Source: Hirundichthys speculiger (Eukaryota > Chordata > Actinopteri > Beloniformes > Exocoetidae). From it: 64,000 nt of DNA. Positions within the stretch are counted from its first letter, which is position 1. Each line of letters begins with the position of its first letter. The notes beneath the pieces are model-generated. The model was given only the letters and a program-made list of their open reading frames with translations. It did not search any database and was not told the origin of the DNA. A program made the translations under genes and the position numbers. This document shows, piece after piece, positions 36,701-49,700 of this stretch. The stretch covers positions 1,364,001 through 1,428,000 of the forward strand of contig JAGFBZ010000855.1 of the NCBI GenBank assembly GCA_018398805.1. Reading direction: 5' to 3'.

Positions 36701-39700
36701 TTCCCCCATCGTGGGACGAGCATGGCCACATCCTGCAAATTAACAGATGAAACGACAAAAATAAAAAGAGTAAATTGGTCTGCTTCTGCCATTCTTCCAT
36801 TTCCAAGTAATTATGCGGACCACTAACTGTTGAAATAGAATAATTCTGCAAGACAGTTTTTCCTTGTATCTGTGCCATTGTATTACTATGTTGGTAAATT
36901 TCCATCACTCAAAACAATAAAGGGGTTTCCCAGTAAATAAAACCATAAAAAAAAAAAACATGATTTTGGAGGTACGATTTCTAAAAAGGCTCCAAGCAGT
37001 GGTTTGATCAATAAAACATCAAAATGCCGTATATTTAATCTGCTTTTGTATTTTCAAGGTAAACCTTGAATTGGCTGAGTCTTTAGAATTATTTGTGTTT
37101 GCAAAGCTGTCAGACTTTTTTTTAATGGACTCTTCCTCTCTCATCAGATATGGCTGCATATTATATGAGAGTTGTTTTATACATTATAGATGTGTTACTG
37201 TTGGTTTATATGCTGATATCTTAACAATAGCACCTTTTAAAAGCTTTTACATCCCAATTTGAAAGTCTGTTCAATGCCACTGAAGTATATATCTATGTAT
37301 GTATATGTGTGTGTGTGTGTGGGGGGGGGGGGTATTTCTAATAATGTGATAATAAATACAAAATTTTATAAAAATTTATAAAAATATGTCATTACTCATG
37401 TGATGTCCATTGTTTCTGCAGTTGACAGCACGCTCGCTCCCAGCAGTGCAGTCTGATGAACGTCTCCAACCACTCCTTAATCACCTCAGGTAAGCAGCAT
37501 TATTGAACACGTTGAAAAAGAAGAACCTTTGACACCAAAGAACGCTTGAGACTTGAATCGGTCTGAATCACCTTGAAACCAATTAAGTCCTGTTGTTCTA
37601 CAGACTTGGAAAATCTTGTTCACTCACTGTTATTTTTGGGGGGTTAAATTCCAAGATGTTAATTAAGGTTTTAAATGACTTCTGCAAAGGTGCGTTTTCA
37701 TGTTGAGATCATTCAATAAACAGCATAGAGTTCAGTGTTGCAAGTCATTTAATCAATTCATGAATTAGCAGAAAGATAATGTGCAGCAGTTTTAATACCT
37801 GACAAGTGGGTAGGCCCAGTCACTACAAAAATCACAATAACGCAGTTGTAAACAAGATTTTTTACATGATTACTTATTGACTTCAGAGACATAATGCATC
37901 TATTTATTTTTAAAGTTTCATTATGAAATATTTAAAATGTCAATACAGCTGCAAAGAACTACTGCATTAATGTGAAGATGAGCAGTGTAATGGTATTCTT
38001 ACTACAGTCTCTTAATAATACACTCTAACCAACTATTGAAATGAGTTCTCATCTTTTCTCAGACTTGTGTTGTTAAGATGGTTTTTACTCTTGTTTTAAA
38101 TGTGTTGTTTTCAGTTACTGAATAACATACTGATGGCACACTATATATATATATATTATTTAGCTTGTAGTTGTTTTAAAGATGTGTTGGAAAGTTATCT
38201 TCCAACATACTTAAGCAAACTGCTGCCTCGTTGTCTTATTTTAAGGTGAACTTGTAACCAAAAAGGTTTGCTTCAATGTTTTACCAAATATATCTAGACT
38301 TGATTTCAGCTATGCCAGATGAGCAGAGTGGCTCTGAACAACTGATGGTGTTTCTGTTCCTTTAGACAAAGGTCAAAACATATGAGTGAAAGAGGTGATG
38401 ATCATGGATTGTTGTGAGGGATTTGTAGGTTGTTGAGATCAATGAGGCCAGGCTTTAGTCTTTTTGTGGGGAGAACATAATCTAATAATTTACATTAGTA
38501 AAGTGCTACTACTTGGAATTCATCGAGTTGTCAAAGTCATCATCTTCATCATCTGCATATAGTACAGCAGTTTTTCAGTCTTCAGATTTTTTTGGCAGGA
38601 GGATAAATCGGTTGTAATTTAATATATTTGCAAATTTATTATCTCATCAAAGTCAGGTGTGTTCAGAGTCCTCTCTTAACTGTATGTTAGCTCCAATATT
38701 TGATCAGTTTTAATGGTGACCCACATATATGCAGCTAAAATTGCAAATTTACAACAGAAAATAAGTCTTGTTGTCGTGTTTTAATATCTTCTTTTAGCCA
38801 TGCGTACGTGGGCCAGGATTACAGCATCCAGAAGAATGTTGGGAAAATCTCCTTGGATCAAATCGATTCAGTAAGTTGGACTGATCATCTGTGCTCACAT
38901 CTTGCATTGGGATGGCGGCCCGATGACATCTATACAATAACTCTGGTCACCTAAAAGTAACAATGTATAGAAAAAATGTCGGTGCCTCTGATGATAGCGG
39001 TGTAGTTTTTAACATGTTGTTCATAGAATAAAAAGAATACTTATTTGCAGGAACAGGTGTATCATCTGTTTATATTTCTTTATGCTTGTCATTAAACCCC
39101 GACTGCTTCTAGTTTTCAGGAAAGTCGTTCCCACTCTGTATGAGGCAGCTCCACCAGGCCCTAAGAGACCACCACCATCTCCGCCACGGTGGTCGGATGC
39201 AGTACGGTCTCTTCCTCAAAGGCATCGGCCTCTCCCTGGAGCAGGCTCTGCAGTTCTGGAAGTCAGAGTTCATAAGAGGCAAAGTGGATGGAGACAAGGT
39301 AATGCTGACCACGCATACTTCTACTTTTAATCAACTTTCCTTGTAGATAATGAGAAATAAATAATAAGCAGATGGCTTAAAATGTTGCACAGCTGTATGT
39401 AGAGTGTGTATATATATATAATGGAAACATTGTTGTATGGGTACATTTGTTGAATAGACAAATGAAAAGCACATTGTAAAGTGATTTGTAGAACCTGTTA
39501 TAAATATAGACTATATATATATATATTTATATATATTGTCTTTAAATTTATATATCATTTAGTTTATAGTTTTTAGCAAGTTTAGTTACCGTATTTTTTA
39601 GGCTATAAGACGCACTTAAAATCCTTAAGTTAAGTAAGTAAGTAAGTGCCCCTATAATCTCTTGCGCCTTATGTATTAATTCTGGTTGTGCTCACTGACC

Positions 39701-42700
39701 TCGAACCAATTTTATGTTGTACCCGGTGTATAACAATCTGTCAAAATGTTTTAGTATGAATTTGATAAGATATGAAGCCGCACCGCTTGATGGATTGTCG
39801 GAGCATTACGGCTACTGTGGTCAGGAGCCTCGTGGAGCAATACATACTGACTGTTTTGTTTCACTTCATGCGCCTCATAATCCGGTGTGCTTTGTCGTCC
39901 AAAAAATACGTTATGTCCATGTGACTGAGTTTTAGAGTCTCTTGAGTGCTGTTCAGTTGGCATTATTGGGTGGGGGTGGTGTTTTTTGGTATCTGTTGTC
40001 ATTGTGTGTGCAATAGATCAGCCTCAATGTCACTGAAGGATCTAATAATCACAGTCCTGCTCACCATTATTGGCACCCATGAAGTTTAAATACTTTTTGT
40101 GGAACATCTACTGAAGGAAATGTATCAAGTGAAACAACATTTGACTACAGATAGCTTGTGTTTGATACAAAACAAGAAATGATAAAGAAAATTTAAAAAG
40201 ATAAACATTATGAGGAAAACAAAGAAAAACATTGACTCTGCCATGTCAATGGTATTGGGACCTTTTGCTGCAAATCAGTATGGAAATCCAATTTAGCTCA
40301 CCTGTTGCAAATCACAAATGAGGATCACCTGTGATGAAATTGCCTCCTCCCGTGTGACAATAATTAGCCAATGAATGATCATTTTGGTGTTTTAAAAAGC
40401 CACCTGTTATTCCCTTCTTCATGTGTGACAATTGTAAAGACAAAGGAGCTGTCTGAGGGTACCAGAAATGATATTATTGGCAAGCACAAGACTTTGAATT
40501 CCAAAGTAGTAGCACTTTACATTAGATTATGTTCTCCCACCAAAAGACTTTGAGTATAGACCTCCACAGGCTATAAGGCCATCTCCTAAGACCTTGGTAT
40601 CCCTGTTTCAGTAGTGCGTAATGTTATTAAGAAGTTTTCCAGGCATGGAACTGTCAAGAACCTCCCTGGATGTGGGGGGGAAGAGAAAACATGATGACAG
40701 AAGTCTTTGAGGATTGGTGCAAATGGTGTAAAAAAACACCACGTCAAACATCTAAAGACCTAAAGACCAACCTAGAGCAGTTTGGTGTAATTCCTTCAAC
40801 AAGTACCGTACGCCACACACTAAACAAAGCAGGGCTTTGAACTTGGACAAACCTCAAGCCTTCTGGGACAATGTTTTATGGACAGATGAAAAAAAATGGA
40901 GCTTTTTGGTAATGCACACAAACAGTATGTTTACAGACGGTGCAATGAAGCCTTTACGGAAAAGAACACCATACCAACAGTCAAGCATGGTGGAGTATCC
41001 ATAATGGGACTATAGTGGGGCTGCTTTGCTGCATCTGGTACTAGAGGCATTGACCGTATCACTGGCATCATGAAATCAGAAGATTATCTTGCAACTCTAG
41101 AGCGAAATGTCTTGCCCAGTGTAAGGAAACTTGGTCTGAGGCGAAGATCATGGGTCCACCTGCTAGATAAAGACCCAAAGCACACCTTCTAAAACCACGC
41201 AGGAACAGTTGAAAGGGAAAAATGGCCTGTTTTAAAATGGCTGGCAATGAGTTCTGATCTCAATCCAATTGAAAATCTTTGGGGGAGCTGAAATCTGCCA
41301 TTTGGAGAAAGGAACCCTGCAAATGTTCTAGAGCTCAAGCATATTGCAAAGGAAGTGTGTGGAAAAAATACCACCCGAGAAGTGCAAGAAGCTTATAGAT
41401 GGATTTAAGAAACGTTTGGAGGCTGTCATCTCTGCCAAAGGGTGTGCGACCAAATATTAAACAGGGGTGCCAATATAAGTGCTTATGCTGGTTATCTGGG
41501 TTTTTTTTCCTTTGGAACTACAATATTTATGTTGAAATAACAGTTGTCTTTGTTCAATTACTTTGGACCTCCAATTAAAATATCCCTCTAATATAAATTT
41601 GATACATTTCCATTTATTTCTGAAGCCATTCACTCAGTTATGCAAAACATGAAGTGGTGCCAATAATGGGGAGCAGGACTGTATGAGTTCAGCTATTATG
41701 TCTTACAATAAAGCCAATGTCTGTGTGAAGAAAACTACCAGTGAACAGAAACAGTGTTGTCAGGTAATTCAGTGTAGTTGGGTAGTTTAGAAAGATCAAG
41801 ATTTCATGTGGAGCAGTACAATGCAATGGGACCGTTTTATCCCAGACTGCTTTGAATTAAAAAAAAAAAGCTATTAGAAGCAAGCCTGCACATATTTTGA
41901 AGAAAGTCAGACAACCACATCAGAAAGTACATTTTTTTGTTTTGCTACTTAAGTAATTTCACAGCTGCAAATATCTCTATTTTGCCTCACCTACATTGAC
42001 CAAAATGGTAGGTTTATACATTTTAATGTGTTTTTTTTTTAATTGATTGTAAAGAAAATGACTGCTTCTTAAACTGGTATTTGCATCAGTTTGCCCTTTA
42101 CAATTAAGTCTTCAGGACAGCCTTGCCTGGCCTATCTACAGTGAGAGATATTGCTGATTCACTCTTTTGTTTTTTTCTTTTTTAGTGCAGCCACTTAGGA
42201 ATTACTTTGACATATTATATCTCTTACAAGTTATCGTCTAAACTTTACAGTGCATGTAAAGGAGCTTTCAATTCAAGTTAGTTTACTTTTTGGACAATCA
42301 CAGAGTGTTAATTATGTGCAGGTGTGCGTAGCTTTTCTTTTCAACAAAGCTCCGCTGGCTGGACATGAATATTCCACCGTTTAGTTGTGTTCCTCTGCTA
42401 CGGTTTTCAGCACTGGACATTGGACAAGGCCGACCAACAAAATGTAAAAAAACATTTGTTGGTATTATTTTCATTAGATGAAACCATTCAAATATACATC
42501 TAAAATACAGGAATCTGAACGTGGAGCACCAACCACTCAATTTCAAAATGCAACCACTGTGACCTTTTAGAATGAATAAAGAATCATACAAATTAGGTGA
42601 TTGATCATGTTTTTTTTTTTTTTTTAATTAAGTCTATTGAGAAGGGTGTATTAGCTTCTGTCTGTGCTGTTACTATATTTCTTTTGCAGTTTAGTGATAA

Positions 42701-45700
42701 TTCATCAGCAGCAGCATTTTTCAAGGATGGCAACACAGTTAAAGATTCTAGAGCAGGTCATATGAGACAAGAGAAACAAAATAAACCCAACCTACGTTCG
42801 CCACACCGCTCTTAAAAGCCACAGCTGTGCAGTTCAATGTGTTGAAAAACGTGAATAGCATTTTGTGAAACTGTCCTCTTCATCAAAATTCAGTGCGTGT
42901 TTACTCATTATTAGTATACAGTGGTACCTCTACTAATGAAATGAATTGGTTCTGGAAGTAGTTTCGTTTCCTGAAAATTCCATAAGTAGAGACGCGTTTT
43001 CCATTTAAATGCCCAAATCCGTTCCAAGCCCCCCAAAATTCGGACATAATTTGTTTAAAAATGCATCAAAACATGTAACAAATACATGTTACCATTAGAT
43101 TACTGCACAATAAACATAAAATGAGAGTTGTACATAATATAAAAAACAAAGAATAAAATAAAGAATAAAAATTATGTTCATTTACCTTTTAACTGCTATC
43201 ATCGTCACCTTTTCTCTCAGCATTTTGTAAAGAACTGATCCAAGGACGTTTTGTTAGCTTTTAACAATCCTTCGAAAATGTGCAAGGCAAACATCATCAT
43301 AATGAGCGATAGCCCGACTAGTGAACACTTTTTCTGGGTGATTCTTTTCAACAAATTCCAAAACTTCATGGAATTTTCCTAAAATGTCAATAGGGAGACC
43401 AGGAAGATGCTAGCCAATAGCCAGTGGCAGAGCAGCTACAAGTATGTTTATGTTCGGTAAACTCTGGGAGCTGCGAGTAGCAGCGCATGCTAAATTTTTG
43501 CCTTGCGTATCCTGAAATTTCTTTGGTAACAAAAGGCAACATTTTCCCGTTGGGGGCATTTCATAACCTGAAAATTCCGTATGTAGAGACGTTCGTAAGT
43601 AGAGGTAACACTATATACTGTTATTGAAACTAGTAGGCAAAGAAGGCAAATAGATTGGTATGGTAGAGATGTAAAATTAGAAATGTCACAGTATTACATG
43701 AAGCATTCTGCTCCTGGAGATTCTGGACAGTCTGTTGAGATGTAGAGACAGTGTACATGGTAATTGTGTGAGTTTAAAAAAAAAAAAAGAGTTTGTGAAA
43801 CATAACACCTTCAGCTTAAATCATCAGGGAACATTGTTGAAGAAGTGAAACCATCTCTGTGTTTCTGCTGAGTACAGTAGGCGATCGTGGGGAATTGAAA
43901 CATATTTAGATTTAAGACATGCTTTATTCAAGGAGGGGAAATGTACACACACGCCCACACAGTTTGCCCTGGCTAAAAAAAACGCAATGATCTCCTAATA
44001 TTTTTTGAACCACCTTCAACTTTGATAACGGTGTGCATTCACTACAACTACTTATCTCCATCCTGAGTTGCATTGTTTTATGACCAATATCTTTTATCAA
44101 TGATAGTGCAGTCAGACTGTAGTGTGAAACCTCCAGAACACACCTGACTGATAAGTGGATTTCTTGAGACTACACAGTCACTAACCTTTATATACCTTCA
44201 CTTGTCATCACATTGTATGTGTGAAAGTGCTTTTATTGTCACTGTTGAACATCCCTGTGAGTAGTGTTGTTAATGAGATTTTACTAAACCTGTGAATCTA
44301 AAAGATGATGGTTCACAACTCACCCTTCTATGTGTGATAATGTGGTAGTTAATAACCCAGAAATCCTATTTATTTAGTTTGCTTGATGCAGACCTATAAT
44401 TTGATTCTGCAGCTACGGGATTTGTCTTTAGACATCATTGTTTAAAGATTGAGGAGTTGCTCACTGCATCAGTTAGTTTTAAATAATTTGTTTCAAATTG
44501 AAACACATTAATTGCTGCAGTACTATTCTAGTTAAAAGCTCTTACTTGTATGCTTAATGAAATCCTGGTAGGGACTGAATTTAACAGCTCTGTGGTGCAC
44601 CAAAATATCTTCCAAGGGTTTTAATTTTTCAGTCTTTTCTTTCTTCCCTGGAGCCCAAAAAAAAAAAAAAAATTCAGCTGCACAGAGATTTTATTTTATT
44701 TGCTGATACAACAACTGCGATTGATATTTCATTGTGATTTTTTTTTCTTTTAATAAGAGAATAATGAAGCAGTGCCCTTAGTGCCAAATGTTAGTTTCAC
44801 GAGTAGAGTCCCTGAAGACTAGATTATACAGGACAAACACCTTCGTTGCCTGAGGTTCCTGAGTTTCTCCTGATTCTGAGTTGCCGTTGTTCCTATTGAC
44901 AAATTTCCATAGAGTGTGAAAGGTTCTGCATAAAGCCCTGCTCTATTTCCACAGCAGAGGCAGCAGTATGGTGCTGACCAGCTCGCAGCTCTCACAGTGA
45001 TGTATGTGTTGTGTCAGAGACTGCACTTTGTGGCGTGCTGCACAAAGCCTGCTCATTAGTATGCGACAGGCACAAAGGAAGAAGATGGGAGGCAGCGATG
45101 CCGAAAGGGAGGCCTGAAGAAAGAAGCAATGTAATCTTAGACTAGAGGGACAGAGAGAAATTGATGAAAATCAACTTGATCTATCCATTCCTCTTGCCAC
45201 AGAAGTTAGCCTATTCATTTGGAGAAGTGTCTATTTGTACCACATTGTTGTAGTGTGTTGTTGCCTTGGGGTCAGACTGCTGCTGACCTGTTTGTTTTAC
45301 AGATGTTAACTCAGGGTTAATTAATCTTCACTAACCTCCACTGTTTTTCACATCAGTGGAAGAGAAATTGAATTACCTCTAATATCCACTCCTTTTAATG
45401 GCTGGTCACAAACAGCCACATGCTATTTTTTTTATCACTTATATTTTCTTGTATATTACAAAGGTGCTTCTGGCTCGTTCACTGACAGTACATAAAACAC
45501 ATGGAGAGTTCAGAAGTCCGTACTTCACATCATGATGTCATTGTAAATTCAACTGTAAATTCACAAATGTTTTGAAATGGATGACTGGACATGGATTCAG
45601 ATTTAGTGACAGATTAAATGGCATAGGTTGTAAGATTCATTTTTTTTTTTTTTTAAATATAGGTGATAGTTAAACTTTTAGAGTTTGCAGCAGAAATCTT

Positions 45701-46726
45701 TATTTTCAGTAACTTAAATTATATTTTTTTCCTCTACCACCCCTCAGTTTAAACCCTGCTTCTGTGTAAATGATATTTATTTATTTGTTTTCTCATCAAG
45801 TTATGTTTCGGTATCATCAAACCTTTTCAGTTGTGTGCACTTGGAGTATTTCGCAGTCTCTTCTTTTTTGTTTTAATGGGGTGAAAAGGCTTATGCAGAT
45901 TACAGAGAGGAGAAGCGATTGAAGCTTGAGGCTCATCAATCACTATAGACTGAGCCCGTATGGATCGTCTCCAATGTCTCTGTCTCAATCACTGCACATT
46001 TTTTGAATGTGCCCTCGAGTGTGGATATGGAAGTGTGTATGGTGGCAACTTTTACAGTGATTTAGCCTCACAAATCAAGAAGCAACCAGAGGAGATACAA
46101 TCCTAAAACAAAAAGATAGGACAGTATGAAGATAAAGATTGTCTTGTCAGTTTTGTTTAATTTGTTAATATACATCAATTTCTTCCACAAGGAAACTTGG
46201 GGATTTTAATGAGATTTAAAAAAAAAAAGATTATTTTAATTCAAACAGGTGATATTGATGGATGATTGTTGTCAGAATTTGGTACAGAAGCAGTTTCTAC
46301 TCAAGGTGGAGTGTTAGTAGAGGAAAGCTGGGTGGATAATCTCCAATCTGTCAATAAATACATGGAAAAAAACATTGAAATATTGAAAGCAATGTTCCTC
46401 AGAGAAATATTGGAAGGGATTTACATATCTCTCCTTCTATGTTGGATAACATGAATTATTTCAAAGAATCTGGAGGAATTCCAGTGCAAGAAGGGCAATG
46501 GGTACAAACTTCGGCGGAGCCTGTGGTCTCCAAACATTCAGATGACATCATGTCAAAAGCCATTCTTTGTCAATAGCTATTATAACCACATGGCCAAGAG
46601 ATTACAGTGGTAAACCTTTGCCAGGCACCACGATATATATTACATTTACCCATTCCAGTAAAAACTTTACTGTGCACAAAAGAAGCCTTATTTGTCACAT
46701 TTCTCTCTGGGCGACTTTGATGAATC

Positions 46727-46763
<37 letters not shown>

Positions 46764-49700
46764 CATTTTGTCTATAAAGCAAAATATAAACGTAAAACAA
46801 ATGTACAGGGATCAGTTCATAAGGTTTTCTTGCAGAGGTAAGTCTTCAAGCCCTTTTTAGAAGTAGCCACAGTATGTGGGGCCTTCAAATGCTCGGGCTG
46901 GGAGTCCCATAGGTGGGGGGCGGCTGAGCAGAAGGCTCAGTCTCCCACAGTCTAGAGCTTAGTTCAGGAGGTATGGAGGAGGATCCTGTTTTCAGAATAG
47001 AGATTGTGGGATGATGTTTGCTGTGTGATTTCTCTCAGATAGACCAGGGCTTTGCCATGGATGCGCTGGTGTGGTAGGAGAGCAATTTAGTACAAAATTC
47101 TGGAGGACACGGGGGAGCCAATGAAAGTATTTCAGGACGAATGTGATGTGCTCGTGTTTAGACACTTTCATCAGGATCCTGGAAGCACTGTTTTGTATCT
47201 GCTGGAGTTGCACTGGGTGATACTGTGTTGGTGTTTTTGAACATTATATTCAGGGATCTCAATGAGAAGTGCTTTGCAGTAGTGCAGTCTGGACTACTGT
47301 GACCAGTCCATATGTTTGTTTATTTTTGTTTTTTGGGGTGGGTGTTGGTGGACACCATGTGTACCAGACCAAAGACAAAAGGACAATCCAATCACTATTA
47401 CCTGCAGCAACTTTAAGAGCCAGGCTCTTATGGTCTGGGACTGCATCAGTGCCTTCAGCAAAGGTTATTCATTCTTCTCTGATGACGGCATAAATCCAGA
47501 AATGTAGATAGAGTTTAGAGCAACAAATGCTGCCTTCAATATCACATTTTTTCCAGAGACATTCATGGAAATTTTTTTTTTTTTTTTTTTAAACACAATG
47601 CACATTTGCATCTAAATATTTGTGGATGTTACATCTTGAGCTCTCTCCCTCACATAAGTCAGCTAAGACAATTGCCTGTTTTCAACATCAAGCACACCTT
47701 TAACTAAGTCGCTTAATCTGAGAGGCACGAAGACGAGCTGTTTACGTTAAGTTACAGCATCCCTGAGTGGTCCTCCGTCTGAGCTTTTTATAGTTGGTCC
47801 TCGAGGTAGCAAGTGTGTTTTTTTTTTTTTTTTTTTTGTCTTCAAGTTGGGATCTGATCCAATCAGGCAGGCTGGGAGGAGGGCAGGGAGCAGCACTGCA
47901 TGCTTGCAGTCAAGTCAAGCCATATTCTGCAGATGTCACAAAAGTATGACTAAGGAGAAAAGGGTATGGGTTTGAGATGTAACAATATGGACAATTTGAT
48001 ATCTCAACTAGAAAAATTGCATTTCCTTCGAAAATGCAGGTGTGAATGCATGAAGCTGAATTTTGACCTGAACTCTGCTGAAAAGTAGAAAATACATTTG
48101 AAGAGCATGAATTTTATAAAGAATTTGAACAAATGAATAGTCTTTGAATACAGCATAATTTAGCAAAATGTCTTAGTGCTATGTATTGAATCCAGAAAAC
48201 ATGTCAAGCACAAAAAAAGGGAGCAACATGCTGAATGATGCTTAGGTAGGAGAATGGAAAATATGCCTAAATTGGAATAGAAATCTAGTGATGAACTCCC
48301 ATAAATGTATTAAAGTAAAGCACAACTTTTAAAAGCAGAAGTCAAAAATAAAACCTTCGGCAGGAGATGAACATTTTCATACAGGAATGTTGAAGTTGCC
48401 AAAAGAATGTAAAAGTTGCTAAGATTTGCATAACATTGAGCAAAAAGTCAAACTACTTCATGACAATGGACTGAAAATTTGAAAGACATGAGTCAAACTC
48501 TTAAAAAGTAGCAGACTTTAGCTGAACATCTTTGCAGAATGTATCAAGAGTTAAAACATGTGAACTGAAACTAATGTAGCTAAAGGCTAAACACAACTAA
48601 GACAGCTAAATTCAGAGAAAATGTTAAAAGCAACAAGCATTAATGAGAAAAACCTTTCTAAAAGCTAAGGGATCAATCAATCAATCAAAACTTTATTAAG
48701 GACACAAATCATATACGGTCCATAGAAAACATTCATTTCTGGAAGAATGGTCAAAAATCCTCAATAAACACACTTCCTAGAAGTGTTGAAGCTGTTGAAG
48801 CTGCAAAGGGTGGATCCACATCATATTGATTAGGAATGGGATGAACAAAAGCTCATATGTGAGTCAAGGCTGTGATCATTCTCATAATATATCATATACT
48901 GTGCCTGAAGAACCTGCAAAAAGGGGCGGGGCTTCAGGGGAGGCAGTCACATGTGGGGCTCCTCCAGCGTGTGTATGTGTGTCTGTGAGAGGGGGAGAGA
49001 GAAAAAAAAGGCAGCAGCCTCCTAATTACACTGTCTCCAGTCAGTCCGAATCTGGATTTTTGTGTCCGAACAAACAGCTGTAATTCAAAAGCTGAATAAG
49101 TTTTTCAAAAAATTCTTGAACCGTGAGCGCCACAAGGCTTTCAGGATTCTAGTGATATATTTTTTGTTTGGCAAATGTCTACCATTTTTAAATTACGGCA
49201 GTGTAAAAACATGAAACTTTTTCAAGCAATTTGAAAAAAGAGGTCGGATTTTACATTACAAAGTATAGGAAAAATAGGAGACTTTCTGTCATTTGGAGGC
49301 CTCTAGCAGGAAAAGTTGAAGTCTCTCATTTTCAAGGGTTACATTGTGTGAAAGAGGACAAAAATACCTACGTTTTGATGTATAAATTATGTATGTGGGG
49401 TGAAAGGTCTGGCTGCAAGAGCAGGTTGTTTGGAAAAAAAAAGTTTTAATTTTGAAAGGGCTCTCACTCTAGCAGAATGTTTACAAACATTCCGTCACTC
49501 TAAAGATCTGAAAAAATGAAAAAATGGTAAAACTTAAACGGCCATAATTCAAAAACGGTAAAATATTTTTAAAAACGGAGTCAAACGAGAATAGTCCAAT
49601 CTTTTGTGAACATTTTAAAGTTTGAATGGTTTGTCTCGGTGAAAGTATGCTGAAGTAGTAAGGTTTGAAAAAGCACAAAGTTTTTGGAGGATCTTGACAA

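Noticed and set aside
46570..46800. Poly-serine minus-strand frame
   Set aside because: It is the translation of the (GAT)n microsatellite.
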